A DNA stretch of 64,000 nucleotides from Pseudomonas tensinigenes (GTDB taxonomy: Bacteria > Pseudomonadota > Gammaproteobacteria > Pseudomonadales > Pseudomonadaceae). This document shows positions 57,462 through 64,000 of the stretch, one piece after another; position 1 is the first letter of the stretch, and every line of letters starts with the position of its first letter. Where the stretch lies: positions 2,101,501-2,165,500 of the forward strand of contig NZ_CP077089.1 of the NCBI RefSeq assembly GCF_014268445.2. The letters run 5' to 3'. Below the pieces are notes generated by a model. That model was not told the DNA's origin, searched no databases, and saw only the letters and a list, made by a program, of their open reading frames with translations. Made by a program: the position numbers and the translations under genes.

Positions 57462-57776
57462 TCAAGCGCTGACCTTAAGCCCAATCAACCCGGTAATGAT
57501 CAACGCCACACTGGCCAGCCGAATCAACGCCATCGACTCGCCAAACAGGATGATCCCGGCAATCACCGTGCCCACGGCACCAACACCGGTCCAGATCGCA
57601 TAGGCCGTACCCAGCGGCAATTCTTTCATCGCCAGGCCAAGCAGGCCAAGGCTGATGGCCATGGCCGCAACGGTCAGTACGGTGGGGAGCGGGCGGGTGA
57701 AGCCGTCGGTGTATTTCAGGCCGACGGCCCAGCCGACTTCGAACAGGCCGGCGAAAAACAGAATGATCCAGGACAT
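57462..57776 (-). CDS. sugE: Small multidrug resistance family guanidinium exporter (Gdx/SugE)
   Basis: A 104-residue protein with four transmembrane helices. Residues [22 protein letters not shown] include the key glutamate E13 of SMR transporters, followed by FTRPLPTV; the Trp/Gly spacing [17 protein letters not shown] is the Gdx subtype. Gdx exchanges guanidinium for protons. The guanidine-II riboswitch upstream supports guanidinium as the substrate. GGAGGT precedes the ATG. Confidence 0.92.
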   Translation of the reverse strand: MSWIILFFAGLFEVGWAVGLKYTDGFTRPLPTVLTVAAMAISLGLLGLAMKELPLGTAYAIWTGVGAVGTVIAGIILFGESMALIRLASVALIITGLIGLKVSA

Positions 57777-57797
57777 GCAAGACCTCCATCGATTGAC

Positions 57798-57848
57798 GGG
57801 GTCGTCCCCAGATTAATGACTCGATCGAGCCGCAGGGTCGTCCCCGCG
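57798..57848 (-). promoter_or_regulatory. Guanidine-II (mini-ykkC) riboswitch
   Basis: On the minus strand two hairpins each show GGGACGACCC: the first within CGCGGGGACGACCCTGCG (57831-57848), the second GGGGACGACCCC (57798-57809), separated by about 21 bases. Paired stem-loops with ACGR loops are the hallmark of mini-ykkC, which binds guanidinium and activates expression. It lies 22 bases upstream of the sugE start. Confidence 0.92.
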
Positions 57849-57895
57849 TTGCGCGCTAGTTTGACCAGCATTAACCCGGGGATCAAGTTTCGAGG

Positions 57896-58861
57896 TCAGT
57901 CAGCCGCTTGCTGCGCCAGTGTCTCGCGATCTTCCTTTTCACTCATGCGCCGGAAGTACGTCGACAGCAGGGCTCCGGAAATATTGTGCCAGACGCTGAA
58001 CAGCGCGCTCGGCACCGCTGCCAATGGCGAAAAATGCGCACTGGCCAACGCGGCGCCCAACCCCGAATTCTGCATGCCCACTTCCAGCGCCAGCGACTTG
58101 CGTTGGGCCAGCGGCAGCTTGAACAGGCGTCCGGTGAAGTAGCCCAGCAGATAACCGAAGCTGTTGTGCAGCATCACTACGGCCATGATCAACAGGCCGG
58201 ATTCGGCGATTTTCGCCTGGCTGGCGGCCACGACGGCGGTGACGATGATCACAATGCTGACCACCGACACCAGCGGCAACACATCGACGGCGTGACGAAC
58301 CTTGTCGCCGAGCAAACGCTGGGCAACCACGCCTAGGATGATCGGCAGCAGCACCACTTGCAGGATCGACCAGAACAGCTCCATGAACGACACCGGTAAC
58401 CACGCCGAGGCCAGCAGCCAGATCAGCGCCGGGGTCAGCAGCGGGGCGAGGAGGGTGGTGACGGCGGCGATGGCCACCGACAACGCCAGATCACCGCGAG
58501 CCAGCCAGGTCATCACGTTGGACGACGTGCCGCTTGGGCAGCAGCCGACCAGAATCACCCCGACGGCGATTTCCGGCGGCAGATGAAACACTTGGCAAAG
58601 TAACCACGCCACGCCGGGCATGATCACGAAATGGGCAACCACGCCCAGCGCCACACGCCACGGGTGGCGGGCAACAGCGGCGAAGTCGTCGAGTTTGAGG
58701 GTCAGGCCCATGCCGAACATGACCAGCCCGAGCAACGGTACGATCGCGCTTTTCAGGCCGAGGAACCACGCCGGTTGCAGAAACGCAATCACAGCAAAAA
58801 TCAGAACCCAGTAAGCGAAGGTGTTGCCGACAAAGCGGCTGAGTGCAGCCAGTGCGCGCAT
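57896..58861 (-). CDS. Bile acid:sodium symporter (BASS) family transporter
   Basis: A 321-residue membrane protein with nine to ten hydrophobic helices. LGLVMFGMGLTLKLDDF, VGCCPSGTSSNVMTWLARGDLALS and LEVGMQNSGLGAALA are the BASS Na+-site signatures. Members carry bile acids, pyruvate, pantoate or other organic anions with Na+; the substrate here is unknown. AATAATAAGGA directly before the ATG includes an A-rich motif like Crc/Hfq catabolite-repression targets. Confidence 0.9.
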   Translation of the reverse strand: MRALAALSRFVGNTFAYWVLIFAVIAFLQPAWFLGLKSAIVPLLGLVMFGMGLTLKLDDFAAVARHPWRVALGVVAHFVIMPGVAWLLCQVFHLPPEIAVGVILVGCCPSGTSSNVMTWLARGDLALSVAIAAVTTLLAPLLTPALIWLLASAWLPVSFMELFWSILQVVLLPIILGVVAQRLLGDKVRHAVDVLPLVSVVSIVIIVTAVVAASQAKIAESGLLIMAVVMLHNSFGYLLGYFTGRLFKLPLAQRKSLALEVGMQNSGLGAALASAHFSPLAAVPSALFSVWHNISGALLSTYFRRMSEKEDRETLAQQAAD

Positions 58862-58901
58862 GGCTTGATCCTTATTATTAAATGATCAACACAAAAACAA
58901 T

Positions 58902-58990
58902 TGTGGGAGCGAGCCTGCTCGCGAAAGCGGCGTGCCAGATACATTAATGTTAACTGTCACTCCGCATTCGCGAGCAGGCTCGCTCCCACA
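58902..58990. repeat. REP doublet (family A), TGTGGGAGC ends outside
   Basis: TGTGGGAGCGAGCCTGCTCG...AAAGCGG at left and the reverse core CGCGAGCAGGCTCGCTCCCACA at right, about 40 bases apart. Same arrangement as the element at 10884. It lies between rdgC and the BASS gene. Confidence 0.9.
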
Positions 58991-59009
58991 GTTTTGAAAC
59001 TCGTCAGGA

Positions 59010-59930
59010 TCAGATGCCTTGAGGAGTCTCTTCGCCACCCAACGCTTCCACCAGCGCCGGCAGGAAATCACCGAAGGTCAGCATCATCAGGGTGAAGCTG
59101 GCATCCAGTTGACCCAGTGCCTCATCACCACCGTCCTGTTCCGCCTGATCCTGCAGCAGATCTTCGAACTTCAGACGTTTGACAGTCATCTTGTCGTCGA
59201 GCATGAACGACAGTTTGTCCTGCCACGCCAGCGACAACTGAGTGACGACTTTGCCGGTGCTCAGGTGCAGCTGGATTTCTTCGCTGGTCAGGTCCTGACG
59301 CTTGCAACGCACGATACCGCCGTCTTCGTGGGTGTCGCGCAGTTCGCACTCGTCCAGTACATAGAAGTCATCGGCGGCTTTTTGCGTGGTGACCCATTCG
59401 GTCATGGTCGCGGTAGGCGACATTTTCACGGTCAGCGGACGAACGGGCAGGGTGCCGATCACTTCACGCAGGGTCGACAGCAGGTCTTCGGCACGTTTCG
59501 GGCTGGCCGAGTTGACCAGGATAAGACCCTGTTTTGGCGCGATGGCAGCGAAGGTCGACGAGCGACGGATAAAGGCGCGCGGCAGGAACGCCTGGATGAT
59601 TTCATCCTTGATCTGGTCGCGTTCCTTCTTATAGACCTTGCGCATCTGCTCGGCTTCGATCTCTTCGACCTTTTCCTTGACCGCGTCACGCACGACGCTG
59701 CCCGGCAGAATGCGTTCTTCTTTACGCGCAGAAATCAGCAGGAAGTCGCCGCTGACGTGCACCAATGGAGCATCTTCGCCTTTGCCGAACGGCGCGACGA
59801 AACCGTAGGTGGTCAACTCCTGGCTTGCACATGGACGCGCCAGTTTGGTGGCCAGTGCAGTTTCCAGCGCCTCGGCATCGACAGGCAGGTCTTGGGTCAG
59901 GCGATAGATAAGCAGGTTTTTGAACCACAT
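59010..59930 (-). CDS. rdgC: Recombination-associated protein RdgC
   Basis: RdgC (306 residues) is a ring-shaped DNA-binding protein that restrains RecA. The start [23 protein letters not shown] is the conserved N-terminus, and [21 protein letters not shown] and TLFGDF-like C-terminal segments fit the family. Preferred start 59930; a frame of eight extra codons exists. AAAGGAGAGA precedes the ATG. It is divergent from the tRNA cluster. Confidence 0.95.
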   Translation of the reverse strand: MWFKNLLIYRLTQDLPVDAEALETALATKLARPCASQELTTYGFVAPFGKGEDAPLVHVSGDFLLISARKEERILPGSVVRDAVKEKVEEIEAEQMRKVYKKERDQIKDEIIQAFLPRAFIRRSSTFAAIAPKQGLILVNSASPKRAEDLLSTLREVIGTLPVRPLTVKMSPTATMTEWVTTQKAADDFYVLDECELRDTHEDGGIVRCKRQDLTSEEIQLHLSTGKVVTQLSLAWQDKLSFMLDDKMTVKRLKFEDLLQDQAEQDGGDEALGQLDASFTLMMLTFGDFLPALVEALGGEETPQGI

Positions 59931-60040
59931 GGGGTGAGTCTCTCCTTTATACAAAGGGGGGCATTATTGTCTTCGCCGTCTCATAGGCCAACCCTTCTCT
60001 AAGCCTTTGGAAGGCCTGAGAAAATTATTTAAAAAAGTGC

Positions 60041-60069
60041 TTGCCAGAGGTTGGGTCGCTCCGTAGAAT
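60041..60069 (+). promoter_or_regulatory. Promoter of the first tRNA pair
   Basis: TTGCCA (60041-60046) and TAGAAT (60064-60069) with a 17-base spacer, followed by a GC-rich GCGCGCC discriminator region typical of stringently controlled stable-RNA promoters. Confidence 0.75.
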
Positions 60070-60089
60070 GCGCGCCACACCGAAGCGAA

Positions 60090-60165
60090 GGGTGATTAGC
60101 TCAGCTGGGAGAGCGTCTGCCTTACAAGCAGAATGTCGGCGGTTCGATCCCGTCATCACCCACCA
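60090..60165 (+). tRNA. tRNA-Val (anticodon TAC), copy 1
   Basis: 76 bases with encoded CCA. Acceptor GGGTGAT pairs with ATCACCC; D-arm, TTACAA anticodon loop region with anticodon TAC, and the T-loop GGTTCGATCC are all present. Identical to copy 2 at 60452. Confidence 0.97.
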
Positions 60166-60184
60166 TTCGTTTCAAGTGTTTAGC

Positions 60185-60261
60185 GCAGCGGTAGTTCAGT
60201 CGGTTAGAATACCGGCCTGTCACGCCGGGGGTCGCGGGTTCGAGTCCCGTCCGCTGCGCCA
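60185..60261 (+). tRNA. tRNA-Asp (anticodon GTC), copy 1
   Basis: 77 bases with encoded CCA. Acceptor GCAGCGG pairs with CCGCTGC, discriminator G; anticodon GTC in CCTGTCACG; T-arm GGGTTCGAGTCCC. Follows tRNA-Val by 19 bases in the same transcript. Confidence 0.97.
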
Positions 60262-60304
60262 TATTCGGTAACCTGGACCACTGAACGCCAGGTCACCACG
60301 GAAG

Positions 60305-60327
60305 AACCCGCCAAGGCGGGTTTTTTT
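60305..60327 (+). terminator. Terminator after the first tRNA pair
   Basis: AACCCGCC pairs with GGCGGGTT around a two-base apex, then a T7 tract. Confidence 0.85.
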
Positions 60328-60451
60328 CTGCTCCAAGGTTGTACCCGCGGGATGTGTCGTTTTACTGGCTTTCGGATTTATTTGAAAAAACTTCAATTAA
60401 ATCAACACTTTACGAAAACTTGTGGCATAATGCGTCCCGTAACGAAGCGAA

Positions 60452-60527
60452 GGGTGATTAGCTCAGCTGGGAGAGCGTCTGCCTTACAAGCAGAATGTCG
60501 GCGGTTCGATCCCGTCATCACCCACCA
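60452..60527 (+). tRNA. tRNA-Val (anticodon TAC), copy 2
   Basis: Identical in sequence to the copy at 60090, exactly 362 bases downstream. A CATAAT box at 60426-60431 suggests its own promoter, which differs from that of copy 1. Confidence 0.97.
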
Positions 60528-60546
60528 TTCGTTTCAAGCGTTTCGC

Positions 60547-60623
60547 GCAGCGGTAGTTCAGTCGGTTAGAATACCGGCCTGTCACGCCGGGGGTCGCGGG
60601 TTCGAGTCCCGTCCGCTGCGCCA
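60547..60623 (+). tRNA. tRNA-Asp (anticodon GTC), copy 2
   Basis: Identical in sequence to the copy at 60185, also 362 bases downstream; the spacer between Val and Asp differs at two positions from copy 1 (TCAAGCGTTTCGC against TCAAGTGTTTAGC). Confidence 0.97.
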
Positions 60624-60663
60624 TATTCGGTAATCTGGAACACTGAACGCCAGATCACCACAG

Positions 60664-60688
60664 AAAGCCCGCCTTGTGCGGGCTTTTT
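60664..60688 (+). terminator. Terminator after the second tRNA pair
   Basis: AAAGCCCGC pairs with GCGGGCTTT, then T5. The stem sequence differs from the terminator of the first pair, although the flanking bases are similar. Confidence 0.85.
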
Positions 60689-60828
60689 GCTGTCTGGGAT
60701 TTGGGTATTTTTCGCGACCCATAACTATGTAGTGCCTGCCGGTTCCGTCGCTTTCGGACAATGAGCAATGTTCTTCATGACGCTTCTACGTCATAGAGCC
60801 AGCCAATTGCCCGACGAGAGCCAATCCA

Positions 60829-62211
60829 ATGCCAAATCTTGCTGAAACTTCTGCCGCCGATGACGGCCAAGCGCTGTCGTTCCTGTCATCCAGTCCCGCC
60901 TTTCTTTCCAGCGATGACGCCGCTGCCTGCCTGCACGGCCTGTTGAAGGCCCCGCGAAACGGCGAATTCAACGGGTTCATTCTGAAAACCGTTGATGCAC
61001 GATTCATTTGCGCAGAGCGCATAGATGCGCCGATGGCCGACGACAAGAACCAGCAAAGCGACGCAACCACCGGGCAACATGGCATACCCGGTGTAGTCGT
61101 CAGCGCGGCGGGGGAGCTGATTGTCCCGAGCGGCCTCACCCTTGAGGCGAGTTTTCACGCCCGTCCGGTGAAAGCGCAAGGTGCCGATGAGGCCACAACC
61201 GAATGGATTCAGCGTAATCGTTTCTTCGCAATCTCGGATTTGTCGGAAGTGATGAATACGCACCGAAAATTCGCGAAATGCTATCTATCCGCGCGTAATG
61301 GAGGGCTTCTGTCATACACATCGAAAAACTCGTCGTTTGAACAGGAGCTTTCGCCGCGACTTACCAGGAAAAGTAACGGCCAGCCTCGACGATTCGAGGA
61401 GTTGTATGAAGATGGTTCGATTCCAAGCAGCCTGTGGATCTTGCTGACGTTGGCCGCCGGAACAACAACGGTCGTCGTAACCGGTGATCTCTGGCGGCAC
61501 CGCGGCCACCTCAATGCCAGTTGGAGGGCGGATATCCTGCAAGTACAGCCGGCAAACTCAGCAATGCCGATCTTCGGGCCGATCTTTCGGGATGCCAAGG
61601 ATGTCGCGCTTTATCTGCATACCAAATTACCTGAGTCGACGGCAGCGCAGCCAAATGTCGGCTTCATCCTCAAACATAATGTCAGTGATTTTTTTATCCT
61701 GACCGAACCGGTTTCCAGCCCTTACGCCAGCTTCGACCGGGCACTACTGTTTCCCAAGGATCAGCACGGCAATCCATTGATCCCCCGCGAATTTCGTGTG
61801 CATGGCATTTACCATTCGATTCAGCCATTACCATCGGCACGTCTGGCACCGAGCGAAGTGGACCTTCAGCAGAATTTCTTCTCTGCAGCGGACCTCAAGG
61901 TCAGTCTGGACCATGTAATCGTGGCACCTCATCAACGTGTTTTCGCCATCACCCGCGATGGGGCGGTGCTACGTTTCGCCAAGCCGGTCATGCCCAAGGT
62001 CCGCGCGCTGCTTGTCGAACTGGCGCAAGGCCTTGAGCAGAAGTTGATCACTGGCGGGATCACGCCGACGATATTTGTCGACAAAGTTGCCGACGCCGGG
62101 ATCCTCAGTGTTCTGTTCCCGAGCAAGACCTGGCCCACCATGGGAAGGATCACGGCATCGACCAGTATTGTTGCCCGCAGGCACCATACGGATCATTCGC
62201 TGTTGCGTTGA
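60829..62211 (+). CDS. Protein of two tandem repeats, possibly degenerate JAMM/DUF4329-like domains
   Basis: A 460-residue soluble protein of unknown function with an internal duplication. Repeat 1 (about 25-232) and repeat 2 (about 250-436) share D..A..LH..L, then FNGFILKT / NVGFILKH, IVPSGLTLEASFHARP / LIPREFRVHGIYHSIQP, and RNRFFAISDL / QQNFFSAADL. The GFIL...(H)xxP order, with E46-x-x-G and H110 in repeat 1 and H329 and D345 in repeat 2, recalls JAMM/DUF4329 metallo-hydrolase folds, but neither repeat has the full ExxG/HxH/D set. Composition is less GC-rich than neighbours. It overlaps the convergent gene by 19 bases. Confidence 0.75.
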   Translation: MPNLAETSAADDGQALSFLSSSPAFLSSDDAAACLHGLLKAPRNGEFNGFILKTVDARFICAERIDAPMADDKNQQSDATTGQHGIPGVVVSAAGELIVPSGLTLEASFHARPVKAQGADEATTEWIQRNRFFAISDLSEVMNTHRKFAKCYLSARNGGLLSYTSKNSSFEQELSPRLTRKSNGQPRRFEELYEDGSIPSSLWILLTLAAGTTTVVVTGDLWRHRGHLNASWRADILQVQPANSAMPIFGPIFRDAKDVALYLHTKLPESTAAQPNVGFILKHNVSDFFILTEPVSSPYASFDRALLFPKDQHGNPLIPREFRVHGIYHSIQPLPSARLAPSEVDLQQNFFSAADLKVSLDHVIVAPHQRVFAITRDGAVLRFAKPVMPKVRALLVELAQGLEQKLITGGITPTIFVDKVADAGILSVLFPSKTWPTMGRITASTSIVARRHHTDHSLLR

Positions 62212-63356
62212 TGGCGATAGTCGCTAATTGCCTCGTACACCGCTTTGCGCAGCCGGTTGATGCCGCCGATCGGGCGATGTGCCTCAACGCCAAACCAAGG
62301 ATTGAACGACAGGTTGTCGCATTGCAGATTCAGCGCCGGATCATCGAAATCCTGCGGCGGCAGCGTGATTCGCGCTACGGTTTCGAAAGGCGCATCCTGC
62401 TCGCGCCATTCGATGCTGGTGTCTTCGATCGGCATGTATTTATTGGCATCCTGGCGCTGGATTTGCAGCATAAAACAGGCCGGTACCCGATCCGTCGACA
62501 ACTGCTGACTCAGCGCGCTGCGCAGGAAGTTCGGCAGGTCGTGGTTCTGTTTGGGCAATGTGTATGCGGGGCAATTGTCCGGATCGGGTACTACACGAAA
62601 CTTTGCATTCGCGTCGCCGAATTTGTAGGGCGAAACCGAAAAGTATGTAGTCGCCGTCGGGCTGTCCGGCGGCGGCGACAATGTTGCCAGGGCAATAAAC
62701 AAATGACGGATCTGCCAGCTGCGCGGGTCCCATCCGGGGAAAAACGCCATGACCTTTTTGCCTTCAGCCTGCGCTGCCACATTCTGACGATACTCGGCGA
62801 CATCGCTGACAAAGAAGTTCGGATGGCTGAACATCACGAAATCCTGTTCATGCGCTGCCTGACGGTTGTCGAGCAACTGTTTTCCCGAAACGTCCAGCAG
62901 TTTGATCGCCATGCCCCTGGCGTCGCGGATGCTGTCGAACTGTGGGTAGGCATTGCCATTGGACAGGCGAATCATTGCCTGCCAGGTTTTGCCTGGCTCA
63001 CTGAATACGCCCTGGCGCAGCGACTGCGCCAGTTCCGGCAGAACCTGCACCTGAGCCTTGACGCAGCCGTGCGCCTTGGCATGTGCGTCGCGCAGATACC
63101 GTGTGCTTTCGCGATGTTGATCGACGATGCGCACGGCAGTCTGAATCACGTCCTGAGTCATCGCGGCTTCGCCGGGCGGAATCTGCTCCAGCGTCGAAAC
63201 CGGGCCGCGGTGCTGCCAGGCAAACCATGCCGTGGCAGTGGCCCAGCCGAGGAGGCCGATGATGACCATTATCAGCAGGACTTTGCCAAGCAGACGTCCA
63301 AGCCACAACCAGACTCTGGCCAACAGCGGCAGTTCTTTCTTGAAGGCCGAGATCAT
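62193..63356 (-). CDS. Membrane-anchored catalase-like heme protein
   Basis: A 387-residue protein with one N-terminal transmembrane helix (about 24-48) and a catalase-fold domain reduced in length, like the SrpA/catalase-related group. Seen are AHAKAHGCVKAQVQVLP, where catalases have the distal histidine, IRLSNGNAYP, DARGMAIKL, and RLRKAVYEAISDYR, where the tyrosine would be the proximal heme ligand. It probably faces the periplasm. Its start overlaps the stop of the upstream di-heme cytochrome gene by four bases, so the two are coupled. Confidence 0.85.
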   Translation of the reverse strand: MISAFKKELPLLARVWLWLGRLLGKVLLIMVIIGLLGWATATAWFAWQHRGPVSTLEQIPPGEAAMTQDVIQTAVRIVDQHRESTRYLRDAHAKAHGCVKAQVQVLPELAQSLRQGVFSEPGKTWQAMIRLSNGNAYPQFDSIRDARGMAIKLLDVSGKQLLDNRQAAHEQDFVMFSHPNFFVSDVAEYRQNVAAQAEGKKVMAFFPGWDPRSWQIRHLFIALATLSPPPDSPTATTYFSVSPYKFGDANAKFRVVPDPDNCPAYTLPKQNHDLPNFLRSALSQQLSTDRVPACFMLQIQRQDANKYMPIEDTSIEWREQDAPFETVARITLPPQDFDDPALNLQCDNLSFNPWFGVEAHRPIGGINRLRKAVYEAISDYRHQRNSE

Positions 63357-64000
63357 GGCAGTTGCGCCTCCAGTGGGCCGCCGAGGACTTTCAGGTATTC
63401 AAGCAGCGCCCAGCGTTCTTCAGGCAGCAGCAGCCGGCCAATCACACCGTTGCCGCGCTCGCCAGCGCGGAATTCATGGCCACTGTTGTGGTTACCAATG
63501 ATGCGCGTGTCGAACAGGAAGCCATTGGTGAAGGCTTCGGTGCGATAACCCAGATGTCGCGGATCGTATTCAAATGTGCCTTTGAAAAAGGTCGTGGCGC
63601 GCTCATCTTGCGGCGACAGCAACTGATAAAGGCTCGGCACCGAGCCGTTGTGCAGAAATGGCGCAGTAGCCCAGACACCGGCTAGCGGCCGGGCCTTGTA
63701 GGCGACTTTTTCGCGCACGCCGATTGGCAGGCCGAAGCCGTCCAGCCGGGGCTTTTCCTGTGGTGTGACGTTGGCGTCGCGGTAGGCGCGGTCTTCGACG
63801 AAGGCAGTGACGTAAGCCAGGCCTTTGGCCACTGACAACTGGCTCAGATCCAGAGGTTCCTTGGGTGTCGGGTGCAGTTTGACGTCCAGGGTTTCGAGTT
63901 CCTTCAGGTCCCATTGCAGGGCGGTCAGGTCGAAACGGTGGGTGGCGATATTGTTGGCGGCGGTCGGGTCGGTGCCGATGACATCGACCGGCAGCATGTG
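63353..64000 (-). CDS. Di-heme cytochrome c peroxidase-like protein, C-terminal part (partial)
   Basis: 215 residues are in the window; the gene continues past base 64000, so the first ATG seen at 63997 need not be the start. The segment YKARPLAGVWATAPFLHNGSVPSLYQLL is the C-terminal signature of the MauG/CcpA-type di-heme peroxidase superfamily. No CxxCH heme site is in the visible part; these are expected upstream. It is co-transcribed and coupled (ATGA) with the catalase-like gene, suggesting a shared periplasmic redox job. Confidence 0.85.
   Translation of the reverse strand, partial: HMLPVDVIGTDPTAANNIATHRFDLTALQWDLKELETLDVKLHPTPKEPLDLSQLSVAKGLAYVTAFVEDRAYRDANVTPQEKPRLDGFGLPIGVREKVAYKARPLAGVWATAPFLHNGSVPSLYQLLSPQDERATTFFKGTFEYDPRHLGYRTEAFTNGFLFDTRIIGNHNSGHEFRAGERGNGVIGRLLLPEERWALLEYLKVLGGPLEAQLP

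Noticed and set aside
10884..58990. Repeated GTGGGAGCGAGC units considered as a CRISPR array
   Set aside because: They are scattered singly or in pairs over 48 kb with no regular spacers and no cas genes; they are REP elements.
60041..62211. Integrated element using the tRNA genes as attachment site
   Set aside because: No integrase gene, no direct repeat of a tRNA 3' end beyond the duplicated unit, and the genes that follow look chromosomal.

Overview
The window is chromosomal DNA of a fluorescent Pseudomonas, most likely the P. fluorescens group. The evidence is the gene order sdhB-sucA-sucB-lpdG-sucC-sucD-braB, the compact late cobalamin operon followed by a MarR/MFS pair, a glutathione peroxidase and a FadL porin, the high GC content, and many short palindromic REP elements with the core GTGGGAGCGAGCCTGCTCGCG. 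I see no prophage, insertion sequence, CRISPR array or large island; this is mostly core genome with small accessory touches.

Layout. 1-9.2 kb: end of the succinate dehydrogenase operon, then 2-oxoglutarate dehydrogenase (sucA, sucB, lpdG) and succinyl-CoA synthetase (sucC, sucD), a continuous TCA-cycle block closed by a strong terminator. 9.4-21 kb: branched-chain amino acid carrier, small membrane proteins, a small lipoprotein, two overlapping thioesterases, htpG with a heat-shock promoter, a dienelactone hydrolase, pirin, OsmC, an exported amidohydrolase and a chemoreceptor. 21-30.6 kb: purM-purN-DUF3108 divergent from DUF2066/AI-2E permease/hda, two NlpC/P60 lipoproteins, a sorbosone-dehydrogenase-like lipoprotein and an unknown protein.

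30.8-40.1 kb: a cobalamin riboswitch and ten genes (cobO, cobB, bluB, cbiB, cobD, cobQ, cobU, cobT, cobC, cobS) for corrinoid adenosylation, amidation, aminopropanol attachment, lower-ligand synthesis and final assembly. Corrin-ring genes are not here. 40.2-46.6 kb: a MarR regulator with two copies of a 16-bp operator, its MFS target and a 40-residue membrane microprotein, then glutathione peroxidase, FadL, small unknown proteins and a 962-bp stretch without a convincing gene.

46.6-60 kb: rmuC, a symporter-type hybrid sensor kinase (MxtR/CrbS-like), TetR/MFS divergent pair with a perfect 16-bp inverted repeat, cupin, TDT-family transporter, an LplT-PlsC fusion, a guanidine-II riboswitch in front of sugE/gdx, a BASS transporter and rdgC. 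60-64 kb: a tandemly duplicated tRNA-Val/tRNA-Asp pair, an unusual two-repeat protein that may be a degenerate JAMM/DUF4329-like tandem, and a membrane-anchored catalase-like protein coupled to a di-heme cytochrome c peroxidase-like protein that runs off the window.

The items most worth following up are the two-repeat protein beside the tRNA duplication, the riboswitch-controlled guanidinium exporter, the MarR/MFS/microprotein unit with its predicted leaderless regulator, the TetR/MFS palindrome covering a ribosome binding site, the REP doublet that has become the 3' end of cobB, and three families of palindromic repeats.
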